Below are positions 46,245 to 56,119 of a DNA stretch of 64,000 nt, in pieces. The first letter of the stretch is position 1, and the number at the start of each line of letters is the position of its first letter. A program made the translations under genes and the position numbers. Origin of the DNA: Hahellaceae bacterium (GTDB lineage: Bacteria; Pseudomonadota; Gammaproteobacteria; Pseudomonadales; Oleiphilaceae); NCBI GenBank assembly GCA_016744695.1, contig JADGDV010000012.1, positions 1 through 64,000 of the forward strand. Direction: 5' to 3'. The notes beneath the pieces were generated by a model. The model did not search any database and was not told the DNA's origin. It saw only the letters and a list, made by a program, of their open reading frames with translations.

Positions 46245-46661
46245 TTAGTATGGAGGGTTATTAATATCTCTTACTACGTCATCCCCAACATTGTTAGTCA
46301 TCATATAATTATTAGTCACATCCAGAATTTTTTCATACGAATATGGCTTCACCACATAGCCGTTAGCACCAGAGCTAATAGCCGTTTGGATGCTTTCTAT
46401 TGAGTCATCTGCCGTAACCAACACAATAAATGCATTTTTATTAAGACGTTTCATAGACTGCAAAACAGAAAGGCCGTCAATATCTGGTAGGCCTATATCT
46501 AGCATTACAATGTCATAAGTATTTTCTACGAACACTTCTAACGCCGTTTTTCCATCTTCTGCTTCACCAATGATTTCAATACCGGCCTTTTGCAGGGTAT
46601 TACGAAGAAGGTCTCGCATTTCGGCTTCATCTTCAACCATGAGCACACTGATTTGCCGCAT
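46245..46661 (-). CDS. Stand-alone CheY-like response regulator
   Basis: A 138-residue single receiver domain: acidic pocket EDEAEMRD, phospho-acceptor Asp55 in IVMLDIGLPDIDG, the Thr in VLVTADDSIES, and the conserved Lys in GYVVKPYSYEK. There is no output domain. It is the last gene of the five-gene signalling operon (46245-54738, minus strand), 52 bp after the second membrane protein. The obvious inference is that it is the terminal receiver of the phosphorelay formed by the two upstream 7TMR-DISM hybrid kinases. Its own target may be a flagellar, pilus or other protein partner. Confidence 0.92.
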   Translation of the reverse strand: MRQISVLMVEDEAEMRDLLRNTLQKAGIEIIGEAEDGKTALEVFVENTYDIVMLDIGLPDIDGLSVLQSMKRLNKNAFIVLVTADDSIESIQTAISSGANGYVVKPYSYEKILDVTNNYMMTNNVGDDVVRDINNPPY

Positions 46662-46713
46662 GATATTTTCACCTCATTTAATTATTTTTAGTTTATCGAA
46701 TGTTTAGTATTAG

Positions 46714-47238
46714 TTATTCTGGTTTTGACTGAATAACCAATGGAGCCGGCGCATCACCCTCGGCAAAATCGTTTTGAGAACGTTTATCAGTCTCACTTTT
46801 CCTACTAACAATTTTATGTACGCTAACAGAAGTAGAATAAAGTGCAATGGCTATAATCAATAAAATAGGCTGAATATATACCACAAACTTTGGTATCTCA
46901 TTTTCACTTACTATTTTTATAATTAGCATTAAAGAAGGGCCTAGAACCAAAAAAAGCGTCAAAGCAATAAAAAACACAATACGTTCTTTATAATGACCTA
47001 AATCTTTATCACCAATCAAACCTAACACAAACTTACCCACTCCCATACCAGCTAATATAGCAGCCGCAATAGATAGGTCAGGTTGTTTAAGGATTTCTAT
47101 GCCTTCGTCATTCCACACTCGTTGTAGTGCGATCACTAAAAACGGAAATAATATAAACAATATATCCGCATAAGTACCATACATTGTATCTACAAAATAT
47201 TTATCGTTCTTTTGTTCGCTCACATCATACCTATTCAT
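46714..47238 (-). CDS. Four-helix membrane protein paired with hybrid kinase (copy B)
   Basis: A 174-residue inner-membrane protein with four hydrophobic helices: near 26-43 (ADILFILFPFLVIALQRVW), 55-75, 86-108 and 118-140 (VVYIQPILLIIAIALYSTSV), and a charged C-terminal tail. The N-terminal YDVSE motif and the pattern of its helices make it a clear paralogue of the protein at 50648-51142. No known domain or catalytic residues. It starts 28 bp after the stop of the second hybrid kinase. Repeated coupling to this kinase type suggests a sensor accessory or regulator of the kinase's own 7TM domain. Confidence 0.85.
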   Translation of the reverse strand: MNRYDVSEQKNDKYFVDTMYGTYADILFILFPFLVIALQRVWNDEGIEILKQPDLSIAAAILAGMGVGKFVLGLIGDKDLGHYKERIVFFIALTLFLVLGPSLMLIIKIVSENEIPKFVVYIQPILLIIAIALYSTSVSVHKIVSRKSETDKRSQNDFAEGDAPAPLVIQSKPE

Positions 47239-47266
47239 TATTAATTACCTTACAGCTAAGCATAGA

Positions 47267-50200
47267 CTATGGTTCTGGGTCTTTCCATGGGTCATCATCG
47301 CCATCACCTACTTCTGAATCAACCCCTCTTGGTAGGTGTTCGCTCAAAGCTTTATACAGTTGATCAGGATTAACCGGTTTATCTACTCTACCATTGCACC
47401 CGGCCTCCATCATCTTTTTGTACTCTTTTTTATCATCACTGGCGGTAAAAGCAAAAATTGGGCGGCTAAAGCCTGTTTGGCGCAACATTTTAGCCGCTTC
47501 AGGACCATCCATTTCGGGCATATGCTGATCCATTAATATGAGATTAACCGACTCTCGCATAGCCATGCTCACAGCCTCACGACCATCCTCTGCAAGTAGA
47601 ACGTCAATTCCCATTAGGTTAAGGTATCGGCGTGTTAAAAGCCTATTGTCGGCATTATCTTCCGCAACCAGTACTTTGCCTCTTAGTTGTGGTTCAGTGA
47701 TACCCTTATTCTTGGCCACTTTATTGAACGTATCGATTTTTCTGGGGGCGCCGTCACTCTCATTGGCTTTAACTTGTTTAAGACCCCGGCGGTCTGTCTT
47801 AAGATAACGGCCCAGCATTTTATAAAATGGCGCCTTTTCAACCGGCTTAGCCATGACCTCATTACAGCCAGCCTCTTCATACTCTTCTTTGTCTTCTATC
47901 ATTACATTGGCCGTAACCGCAACAATAGGGGTATTAACACCCGCCTCTCTTATAGCTATTGTTGCATCCCGACCATCCATGACCGGCATTTGAATATCCA
48001 TTAAGATCAAGTCAAACGAGTCTCCATTCCTCGTAGCCGCTTCAAGCGCTTCCGCGCCATTAGTCACTAAGCTAATCGACGCGCCTGTTTTGTTCACTAG
48101 TTGCTTGATTAAGCGTCGATTAATTTCATTATCTTCTGCATAAAGAACCCGGCCTACTAGCTTGGGTGCTTCAGAAGCCACAGGTCTATAAGCTTTCAGA
48201 TTAAGATCACTTTGGTTTCTGGCAAATTTAGCCGTTTGCAACAAACCCGTCGCAATAGTCACCTCAAATTCACTGCCTTCTCCATAAATACTGGCGGCTG
48301 TAATATCTCCACCTAACATTTCTGCTAAGCGACGAGAGATACTCAAGCCTAAGCCGGTTCCGCCGTATTGGCGGGCAACGGTTGGGCTTGCCTGAGCAAA
48401 AGGATCAAACAGCTTCTCTATTTGCTCTTGTTTAACCCCGACCCCGGTATCAACGACCTTAATAACTAGCATTTCAACCGGACGCTCACAACGTACTATT
48501 AACGAAATACTGCCTCGATCAGTAAACTTAAGTGCATTGCCACATAAATTAATTAAAATCTGTCTTAAGCGAGTAGGGTCTGTCTGAATTTCTTCAGGTA
48601 AGGGGAAGTCATACTGAATATTGAAATCAACATTTTTCTCTGCTGCTTTGGGTGAAAAATAGGCTTTCACCTCATTTAACAATACAAACAGATTAACCGT
48701 AACAATTTCAGTATCTAACTTATCCGCATCAATTTTGGAGTGGTCTAGTATGTCGTTTATTAGCGCCAACAAATGCTTACCGCTACGTACAACGACCTCT
48801 GATGATTCACGCTTTTCATCTTCACTCAGTGTTTCATCTAGCAATGATTCACCATAACCGATGATAGCCGTTAAAGGTGTCCGAATTTCATGGCTCATGT
48901 TAGCCAGGAACTGACTTTTAGCCGCGGCCGAAGCTTCAGCTACATTTTTTAGCTGGCGTTCTTGCTCTCGTTCACGCTCAACTCGCCCACTCTCAACTCG
49001 TTCAGTTATATCAACAAACGTGCCTTCAAGGTGCAATGGGTCATGATGTTTATCATAAATAATACGCACAGTAGAACTTGCCCAACACTCCTCGCCCTTA
49101 CTCCCAATGTAACGTGCCTCTATTTCCTGTATTTCATCGCCTTGTTCAATCAGCTTAATCACTTTCTGCTGATCTTCGGCTTTCGGGTAACAGACACTCA
49201 ACGCATCACTCACGCTTTGAATCAATAATTGTGGGCTACGATAACCCAACATATTGGCCATAGCTGGGTTTGCATCGATAAATCGTCGCTCCAGAGATAT
49301 CTGGAAAATACCTTCAACGGCATTATCAAACAGAGAGCGGTAACGTTTCAAATTCACCACCGACTGCTGATTCGCTTGAGCAGTCTGGCGTTGGGCCATT
49401 TTAATCCGGTCAGCCAAGGCCAGTGATATAATCACCATCTGAGCGACAATACCAATATGAGGCGAGTTACTGGTCATAAAATTAAAGGGGATATAACCAG
49501 TCACCGTAAGACCGTACAAGATGACACAACCAAAGTTCAAAGACCAAGCCATAAAATAAAAGCGAGCCATGGGGTTGCCACGTTTCAACGCAGCATAAGC
49601 AAGCCATATCATTAAGATGCCATAAAAAAGAGTGCCCATTACAGACCACTCAATGCCTGTTGCAGAATCCAAAAATTGAGTAATAATGGCGGAAACAGCA
49701 GCCACTGAAATAAATACTTTTATAATGCCATCCAGATCAGGCTCACGCGCTTTTGTCTCAAGAAAAGAACGTGCAAGCAATAAAGCAAAAATCCAGGCAA
49801 CCCATATATAGAGAGCAAGGTTATCTTTATGAAAAAAGTCGGGGATATCCCCAAACAATGAAAGCCCATGCACTCGCTCAGTCACTAGAAAGAGCATATA
49901 AAAAAATATATATAAAATATAAAAAAGAAAAGAGGGCTCTCTTACCGATATATACATAAAGAAGTTATAAACAATGAGGATCCAAAGCGCCCCCAAAAAA
50001 CAGCCATAAAGCAGCTCTTCTACCGCCACATTATCAACAAAGCCTTCTGGTGAATGTATTAATAAGGGTAAGTGCATTGAGAAATCACTCTTTACTTTCA
50101 GGTAGAGTGTTACCTGTTCATCTTTTTTCAGATTAATGCGATAAACCTGAGTAACATGATTAATCTCACGCTCTTTCAGAGGGATATCATAATTCATCTG

Positions 50201-50641
50201 CTTTTTAATAATACTGCTAGGGGTCTTATTCCCTGAGGGTACGATATAAAGTTCAGATTTATCCAATAGTGGTAGATCAAGCTGATACCACCATTCTGAA
50301 GATGCCTTTTGTCCCTTGTACTGAATGGGTAAAACAATCCAGTAACTTGAATTTGTATAGCCAAAGTTTAATGCCCCTTTATTGGGGATAAACTTAAATT
50401 CTCGAATTTTTCCAGGCTGGAGAATATCTTGTATCGTTAACTCACCATGCTTATCTTCCAACACACGCACTAGGTCATTAACCTGATATTTAATCACCCC
50501 ATCATTAAGTTCGATTTTTTTTTGTGGGTGATACCTGGGTTCAGCCAATACAGAATTACTCACGAAAGCGCTCACTAAACTGCATAAAAGAATAGCAACC
50601 CAGAGGTAAGCATGTAATGTCTGTTTTGGAATGTGTAGCAC
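47267..50641 (-). CDS. 7TMR-DISM hybrid histidine kinase (copy B, lacks Hpt)
   Basis: A 1124-residue kinase. A signal peptide and periplasmic 7TMR-DISM extracellular domain (up to about 195) precede seven membrane helices (~205-405), a PAS domain (~433-550), HisKA ([20 protein letters not shown], ~580), HATPase (GGTGLGLSISRRL), and two receivers: REC1 with EDNEINRRL and LILMDIQMPVMDG, REC2 with EDNADNRLL and LILMDQHMPEMDG. It ends shortly after in DDDPWKDPEP. The adjacent paralogue (copy A) continues from the matching DNPWHDPD into an Hpt domain, so copy B appears truncated there. It starts 6 bp after the membrane-protein gene upstream. The signal is unknown. Confidence 0.93.
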   Translation of the reverse strand: MLHIPKQTLHAYLWVAILLCSLVSAFVSNSVLAEPRYHPQKKIELNDGVIKYQVNDLVRVLEDKHGELTIQDILQPGKIREFKFIPNKGALNFGYTNSSYWIVLPIQYKGQKASSEWWYQLDLPLLDKSELYIVPSGNKTPSSIIKKQMNYDIPLKEREINHVTQVYRINLKKDEQVTLYLKVKSDFSMHLPLLIHSPEGFVDNVAVEELLYGCFLGALWILIVYNFFMYISVREPSFLFYILYIFFYMLFLVTERVHGLSLFGDIPDFFHKDNLALYIWVAWIFALLLARSFLETKAREPDLDGIIKVFISVAAVSAIITQFLDSATGIEWSVMGTLFYGILMIWLAYAALKRGNPMARFYFMAWSLNFGCVILYGLTVTGYIPFNFMTSNSPHIGIVAQMVIISLALADRIKMAQRQTAQANQQSVVNLKRYRSLFDNAVEGIFQISLERRFIDANPAMANMLGYRSPQLLIQSVSDALSVCYPKAEDQQKVIKLIEQGDEIQEIEARYIGSKGEECWASSTVRIIYDKHHDPLHLEGTFVDITERVESGRVEREREQERQLKNVAEASAAAKSQFLANMSHEIRTPLTAIIGYGESLLDETLSEDEKRESSEVVVRSGKHLLALINDILDHSKIDADKLDTEIVTVNLFVLLNEVKAYFSPKAAEKNVDFNIQYDFPLPEEIQTDPTRLRQILINLCGNALKFTDRGSISLIVRCERPVEMLVIKVVDTGVGVKQEQIEKLFDPFAQASPTVARQYGGTGLGLSISRRLAEMLGGDITAASIYGEGSEFEVTIATGLLQTAKFARNQSDLNLKAYRPVASEAPKLVGRVLYAEDNEINRRLIKQLVNKTGASISLVTNGAEALEAATRNGDSFDLILMDIQMPVMDGRDATIAIREAGVNTPIVAVTANVMIEDKEEYEEAGCNEVMAKPVEKAPFYKMLGRYLKTDRRGLKQVKANESDGAPRKIDTFNKVAKNKGITEPQLRGKVLVAEDNADNRLLTRRYLNLMGIDVLLAEDGREAVSMAMRESVNLILMDQHMPEMDGPEAAKMLRQTGFSRPIFAFTASDDKKEYKKMMEAGCNGRVDKPVNPDQLYKALSEHLPRGVDSEVGDGDDDPWKDPEP

Positions 50642-50647
50642 TCGCCT

Positions 50648-51142
50648 TTACCCCCCCGTTTTATCCGCTACATCGTTATTGGTTATTTCAGGCAGAGTAA
50701 CTAGCTTAGGCAATATATGACTAATGCTCACGGCGCTTGAATACAAGGTAACGGCTATAATAAGCAATACAGGTTGAATGAAAATAACAGAAGATGGCAC
50801 ATCACCTTCATCCATAATTTGAACAATCAGCACCATTGAGGGGCCAAGTACCAAGAACAACGTTAGGGAAATACCGTACACAATATATTCTTTATAGGGT
50901 TTTAATGAGTTATCCCCGAGTAATGCCAAAACAAATTTACCTATCGCCATACTGGCCAATATCGCTGATACGACAGATAGGTCTGCATATTTCAACACTT
51001 CAAGACCTTCTCCATTCCATAGACGCTGGAACCCCAACACAATAAACGGAAACAATATAAATAAAACATCCGTATACGTGGCGTATACCATTCTCACGTA
51101 ATAATTCTCAATTTTTCGATCACTTACATCGTACTCGATCAT
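50648..51142 (-). CDS. Four-helix membrane protein paired with hybrid kinase (copy A)
   Basis: A 164-residue inner-membrane protein with the same four-helix plan as its paralogue at 46714-47238. Helices run near 26-42 (TDVLFILFPFIVLGFQRLW), 55-75, 86-108 and 117-140 (VIFIQPVLLIIAVTLYSSAV). It opens with EYDVSDRKIENYY. Identity between the copies is high in the helices and falls in the tails. No domain is recognised. It lies between the two kinases, 41 bp after copy A and 6 bp before copy B. Such tight placement suggests co-translation and a physical complex with the kinases' 7TM parts. Confidence 0.85.
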   Translation of the reverse strand: MIEYDVSDRKIENYYVRMVYATYTDVLFILFPFIVLGFQRLWNGEGLEVLKYADLSVVSAILASMAIGKFVLALLGDNSLKPYKEYIVYGISLTLFLVLGPSMVLIVQIMDEGDVPSSVIFIQPVLLIIAVTLYSSAVSISHILPKLVTLPEITNNDVADKTGG

Positions 51143-51183
51143 GCTTGGTTTCGCCTCGAAACTATATTAGATATTATTACCCA

Positions 51184-54100
51184 TTAGAGAATGTTTTCAG
51201 CTTCATTAAAGTCTTCTATTGCTCTTTCTGCTTCTATCTCAAGTGCCTTTAATAAGCGATCAACCTCATCAAGGTCATCCTGCTTTAAGGCCGTTTCCAA
51301 ATTCGCGGCCCGCTTAGTTAAATCAGGGAAACCCAACGACCCGGCAGTGCCTTTAACTTGATGAGCTTGACTACGAAGGCTAGGCCAGTCGCTCTCAGAC
51401 AAAGAAGCCTTCATGGTCATGACTCTCTCAGGGATTCCCGTTACAAACTGCTGCACAATAGGCTTTATATCAGGGTCATGCCATGGGTTATCGCTATTAT
51501 CTTTTGCCTTAACATCAGAAGGTTTAGGTAGATGTTTACTAAGCTCTTTATATAGCTGATCAAGCTTAATAGGTTTCTCTACAAGACCATCACAACCCGC
51601 TTTCATCATTACGGCAATTTCTTCTGCTTCATCACTCGCAGTAAATGCCAAAATAGGGCGTCTGAACCCCGTTTGACGAAGTAACTTTATAGCGTCAGGC
51701 CCATTCATTTCTGGCATATACTGATCCATTAACACTAAATCAAAGGTCTCACGCATAGCGGTACTGACCGCCTCTCGGCCATCTTCAACCCCTACAACCT
51801 CTACGCCCATACGTGTTAAATAACGAGTCACCAACAAACGGCTATCAGCATTATCTTCAGCGACGAGTACTCTTCCATTCAAATTCTGAATAGGCTCTAC
51901 CCGATCATCCTCTTCAACATAACGTTGAAGCATCTGATAAAACGGTACTTTTTCAACGGGCTTGGCCATCACCTCATTACAACCCGCCTCTTTGTATTCG
52001 GCAATATCTTCCAGCATGACATTAGCCGTGAGCGCTACAATAGGGGTATTAACACCAGCCTCTCGAAGAGCTACGGTTGCATCACGACCATCCATTACAG
52101 GCATTTGAATGTCCATAAGGATAAGATCAAAGGGCTCACCATTACGTGTGCCTGCCTCAAGCGCCTCCGCACCATTTACCACAAGGCTAATAGATGCTCC
52201 GGTTTTACCTACCAGCTGCTTAATAAGTCGACGGTTAATTTCATTATCTTCAGCATAGAGAATACGTCCGTTTAAGCACGGAACCGTTGCAGCGCCTAAC
52301 TTTGGCTTCTTCAACGCCAGTTCACTTCTGTCTCGTATGTACTTGCACCCATCAAGAGCACCTGTAGAAACCACCACTTCAAACTCACTCCCTTCACCAA
52401 AAATACTTGAAGCGGTAATGGTGCCCCCTAACATCTCTGTTAAACGGAGAGAAATACTTAAGCCGAGACCCGTTCCACCATACTGACGAGCCACCGAGGG
52501 GCTTGCCTGAGCAAAAGGGTCAAATAATTTTTCGAGCTGCTCTTGTTTAACCCCAATACCGGTATCAACCACTTTTATGATTAACGTCTCTGTATTACGA
52601 TCACAACGTACAGACAGTGAGACACCGCCTTTGTCTGTAAACTTAAGCGCATTGGCACAAAGGTTAATCAACACCTGCTTTAGTCGCGTAGGGTCTGTTT
52701 GAATTTTCTCAGGCAAGGGGAAGTCATACTGAATAGTAAAATAAACATTTTTTTCAGCTGCCCGCGCGTTAAAGTAAGTTTTAATTTCATCTAATAATGA
52801 AATTAGATTAACCGTGATAACTTCTGTTTCCAACTTATCAGCATCAATCTTGGAGTGATCAAGAATATCATTAATTAATTGCAGTAAATGTTTGCCACTG
52901 CGAACCACCACTTCAGATGATTCCTGTTTTTCTTCGTCACTTAAGGAATCGTCTAGTAAAGACTCGCCATAACCAATAATAGCGGTTAAAGGCGTGCGTA
53001 TTTCATGGCTCATATTGGCCAAAAATTGACTTTTAGCCGCTGCAGAAGCTTCAGCCACCTCGGTTCTCACACGTTCCTTTTCATGTGCTCGTTCAAGCTC
53101 TTCGCGCTCCATACGTTCGGTGATATCAACAAAAGTGCCTTCCAAATGTGAAGGGGCATTTGTTTTATCATAAATCACTCGCATGGTAGAAAACGCCCAA
53201 CGGTCCTCACCACTCAAATTGACATAACGCGCCTCAAACTCATGAATTTCACTCCCTTGCTCAAGGGCATTAACAACCTTATTGTAATCATCTTCCTGTG
53301 GATAACACCTCGCCAAGGCATCATTTACACCTTTGATTAAGTGCTCAGGGTCTCGATACGCCAACAATCCAGCCATGGCTGGGTTAGCATCAATAAATCG
53401 ACGATTGAGTGAAATTTGAAAAATACCTTCAACCGCATTATCAAAAAGTGACCGGTAACGGCCTAAATTAACAACCGCTTCTTTACTTGCTTCAGCCGCC
53501 TTACGCTGAGCTACTTTTATTTGGTCCGCCAAGGCAAATGAGATTAGTACCAGCTGGCATAACATACCTATATGAGGTGCATTGCTGGTTATAAAGTTGA
53601 CTGGCATATACCCAGTAACCGCTAAAGCATAAAGACCTGCTCCGGTAAAGTTAAATATCCATGCTATAAAGTAAAATCGAGCAGCGGGGTTACCCTTCAT
53701 CATCACCTTGAAGGCGACCCATGAAACCAGTATGGCATAAACAACCGTCCCCCCAATAGCCCACTGCGTAGCCAGCACTGGCCCAGCATAGTAGCTTATA
53801 ACTAACGAAGTAATAATGATTTTAAGAAATAGTTTTATCAACTGGTCTAGCCTGGGTGAGCTCTTTTTTGTCTCCAAAAAAGCACGCGCCATCGATAAGG
53901 CAAAAAACCATCCAACCCAAGCATAATAAGGCATATATTGTTTATGAAACATGACTGGTATTTCATCAAACAGTATTAGCCCTTCGCCACGTTCAGCCAT
54001 AAGGAAAAAAAGATAAGAAAACATATAGAAAATGTAATATAAGAAACTACGATCTCGAACAGATAAAAACATAAACAAATTGTAAACAATCATTATCAAT

Positions 54101-54738
54101 ACGGAGCCAACAAAGAGACCGAACAAAAAATCGTCAACAGTTAACTTATGCGTAAATTTATCAGGCGAATAAATGGTTAAAGGCAAGTGAATGGTGTAGC
54201 TTGTTTTAATTTTCAAATAGATAGTAGCCTGCTCATTTTTCTTCAAAGAAAAACGGTACACAGGTGTCGCATGGTACACTTCACGCTCATTCAAAGGCAT
54301 GTCGTAATGTATAGATTTTTTTTCTATATAAGGCTTATCGCCCTCGACCTCTATAACCTTATAGAATTCTGAGTAGTCCAATAGCGGCAAATCTAGTTGA
54401 TATAGCCACTCAAAACTGTCTTTTTTACCTACATACTGAACAGGTAATTTAATCCAAAATGACGAACGACTATAGCCCATGTTTAAAGGACCATCAGCGC
54501 CCTGCTTATGATAGTAGTCTTGTGATAGTTGAATAATATCTTCAATGTTTAAGCTGCTATTCTTATCTTCAACATAACGAATAACTGAGTTAACTTCATA
54601 TACACCCCGAGCATCATTCAATTCAAAAAAAGGACGCTCCTCAGCAGAAAATAAAGACGGCGCAAACCCGCACAACACTATCAGGATGCAAAAATGCAAT
54701 CGTTTAGATATAAAATGTAAGCCTTGAACCCAGCGCAC
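51184..54738 (-). CDS. 7TMR-DISM hybrid histidine kinase (copy A, with Hpt)
   Basis: A 1184-residue kinase and first gene of the signalling operon. Signal peptide (FCILIVLCGFAPSLFSA), periplasmic 7TMR-DISM domain, seven membrane helices (~203-405), PAS (~431-550), HisKA ([20 protein letters not shown], ~572), HATPase (GGTGLGLSISLRL), REC1 (EDNEINRRL, LILMDIQMPVMDG; ~821-940), REC2 (EDNADSRLL, LVLMDQYMPEMNG; ~951-1070) and a C-terminal Hpt with QAHQVKGTAGSLG (His ~1126). All phosphorelay residues are present. Periplasmic DISM domains bind carbohydrates or other small ligands, but the signal here is unknown. It should be able to transfer phosphate through its Hpt to the operon's CheY-like protein. 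Confidence 0.94.
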   Translation of the reverse strand: MRWVQGLHFISKRLHFCILIVLCGFAPSLFSAEERPFFELNDARGVYEVNSVIRYVEDKNSSLNIEDIIQLSQDYYHKQGADGPLNMGYSRSSFWIKLPVQYVGKKDSFEWLYQLDLPLLDYSEFYKVIEVEGDKPYIEKKSIHYDMPLNEREVYHATPVYRFSLKKNEQATIYLKIKTSYTIHLPLTIYSPDKFTHKLTVDDFLFGLFVGSVLIMIVYNLFMFLSVRDRSFLYYIFYMFSYLFFLMAERGEGLILFDEIPVMFHKQYMPYYAWVGWFFALSMARAFLETKKSSPRLDQLIKLFLKIIITSLVISYYAGPVLATQWAIGGTVVYAILVSWVAFKVMMKGNPAARFYFIAWIFNFTGAGLYALAVTGYMPVNFITSNAPHIGMLCQLVLISFALADQIKVAQRKAAEASKEAVVNLGRYRSLFDNAVEGIFQISLNRRFIDANPAMAGLLAYRDPEHLIKGVNDALARCYPQEDDYNKVVNALEQGSEIHEFEARYVNLSGEDRWAFSTMRVIYDKTNAPSHLEGTFVDITERMEREELERAHEKERVRTEVAEASAAAKSQFLANMSHEIRTPLTAIIGYGESLLDDSLSDEEKQESSEVVVRSGKHLLQLINDILDHSKIDADKLETEVITVNLISLLDEIKTYFNARAAEKNVYFTIQYDFPLPEKIQTDPTRLKQVLINLCANALKFTDKGGVSLSVRCDRNTETLIIKVVDTGIGVKQEQLEKLFDPFAQASPSVARQYGGTGLGLSISLRLTEMLGGTITASSIFGEGSEFEVVVSTGALDGCKYIRDRSELALKKPKLGAATVPCLNGRILYAEDNEINRRLIKQLVGKTGASISLVVNGAEALEAGTRNGEPFDLILMDIQMPVMDGRDATVALREAGVNTPIVALTANVMLEDIAEYKEAGCNEVMAKPVEKVPFYQMLQRYVEEDDRVEPIQNLNGRVLVAEDNADSRLLVTRYLTRMGVEVVGVEDGREAVSTAMRETFDLVLMDQYMPEMNGPDAIKLLRQTGFRRPILAFTASDEAEEIAVMMKAGCDGLVEKPIKLDQLYKELSKHLPKPSDVKAKDNSDNPWHDPDIKPIVQQFVTGIPERVMTMKASLSESDWPSLRSQAHQVKGTAGSLGFPDLTKRAANLETALKQDDLDEVDRLLKALEIEAERAIEDFNEAENIL

Positions 54739-54928
54739 TCGCTTCTATTGCCTCTTAACATATTTATAGATATCTGTAACTTTAGACGGTTTCTCTCTCT
54801 TTTACCCCTCTAAAACAATAATTTTAATGAATAAAAGAGGATTGCGTCACTGATGGCGTGCTCTGCAATTGTATTTATGGCTATGAATGGGGAAAATACA
54901 TTTTTATTGTTTGTAGAATAGGGATGCT

Positions 54929-56041
54929 ATGAAGTATTTATTATTGATGTCAATTGCCGCACTTTCTGTGGGTTTATCCGGATGCGGAAGTAGTAGTGCC
55001 GATGCAGAAGGAGATAGTAGTGCCCCTCTATGCCTAGACACAGCACAACCATTTGAATACCCGGTTGCTACGTTTGTTGTAACGGAAAATTTGGATAGAA
55101 GCTCAAGTTGGGATTACTTGAAAGGCATTCAGTATGTTTCTGGTGGCGTAATGGATGAAGCTGACATTAAAGCCATTATTGTTTTGATGGAAGATAAAGT
55201 TAAAGAATTTGCTGTATATGACGGTGTGGCTGCTGACGGTATTACCTCACTTAACAATGCCATAGATACCATGGAAGAGGTAGTCGCTGCCGAGGACACT
55301 GCCGGTAATATACAGAATGGTAAAATACAAATAGAAGGCGCTATCCGGGATGGTGTTACCTGCTCTTATAACAACAGAGCCGCTGTTCTACGTAATGAAA
55401 CTAACGATGACACCTTATTTTATATCCTAGATTATAGCTACACCTCTGGAACTAACCGTTTAGCCAGGACTATTGCTTACTATACCGAAACGACCATAAC
55501 AGACCTTGTAACCGGTGAAGACAAGACGACTAACAGTATTTTAGCTACGAGCCTAAGTGCACTCAATCCTGATACCTTTATTACTTCAGGTTACAACGCA
55601 CCGTTAGCTAGTACGATTCAGTGGGGTGATAGTGATTCCTCTCTCTCACTAACTATGACTAAAGATTACCAAGAAAGAACAGATAGAGCCGCTTATGTTT
55701 CTGCTGCTGCTTTTACGGTTGGGGATAATGATAAGGTTAAACGCTTTAAGATTTCTGTTGATTATGAGACCGCTGAGGCAAAAATTTATACATCAAATTT
55801 TGTGAGTGCAGTTACTTGTCATCCAGGCACAGCCGACGAAGTTATGTTACCGGACCCTACAGTGGACGAACTTAAAGCTCATAATTGTGAAAATCTGAAG
55901 GATGAAAATGACGTTGTAATTAGAGAAGCCTACAAAGACTCAGGTTATGATATAACGGATATTGACCCAGAAGTCCCTGATTCTGGTACGCCTCCAACCC
56001 CTATTGAAACCTATACAGCTACATTCGTAGACGGACGCTAG
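54929..56041 (+). CDS. Hypothetical lipoprotein
   Basis: A 370-residue protein with a clear lipoprotein signal (MKYLLLMSIAALSVGLSGC, lipobox LSGC). A short Ser/Asp/Glu-rich linker follows, then an extracytoplasmic domain of about 300 residues with many Thr, Asp and aromatic positions and several short beta-type segments, and a Pro-rich C-terminus (PEVPDSGTPPTPIE). Four cysteines in the mature part could form disulfides. I recognise no family. AGGGATGCT precedes the ATG. It is divergent from the signalling operon, 190 bp away, so it could be an accessory of that sensory system, but only position supports this. Confidence 0.75.
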   Translation: MKYLLLMSIAALSVGLSGCGSSSADAEGDSSAPLCLDTAQPFEYPVATFVVTENLDRSSSWDYLKGIQYVSGGVMDEADIKAIIVLMEDKVKEFAVYDGVAADGITSLNNAIDTMEEVVAAEDTAGNIQNGKIQIEGAIRDGVTCSYNNRAAVLRNETNDDTLFYILDYSYTSGTNRLARTIAYYTETTITDLVTGEDKTTNSILATSLSALNPDTFITSGYNAPLASTIQWGDSDSSLSLTMTKDYQERTDRAAYVSAAAFTVGDNDKVKRFKISVDYETAEAKIYTSNFVSAVTCHPGTADEVMLPDPTVDELKAHNCENLKDENDVVIREAYKDSGYDITDIDPEVPDSGTPPTPIETYTATFVDGR

Positions 56042-56052
56042 TGTAACACCGT

Positions 56053-56086
56053 CACTGCATCACGACCCCGTAGTCGTGATGCAGTG
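56053..56086. repeat. Perfect 14-bp palindromic hairpin
   Basis: CACTGCATCACGAC (56053-56066) and its exact complement at 56073-56086 enclose CCCGTA. It lies 11 bp after the lipoprotein stop and could terminate that gene, but no T run follows and the GC-rich stem looks like a dispersed repeat. Confidence 0.65.
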
Positions 56087-56119
56087 CAACGGAATCAAGG
56101 CACAATAACCAATATAACC

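Noticed and set aside
47538-48004. Plus-strand frames opposite hybrid kinase B
   Set aside because: They are antisense shadows of the receiver domains; similar ones occur opposite kinase A because the genes are paralogous.
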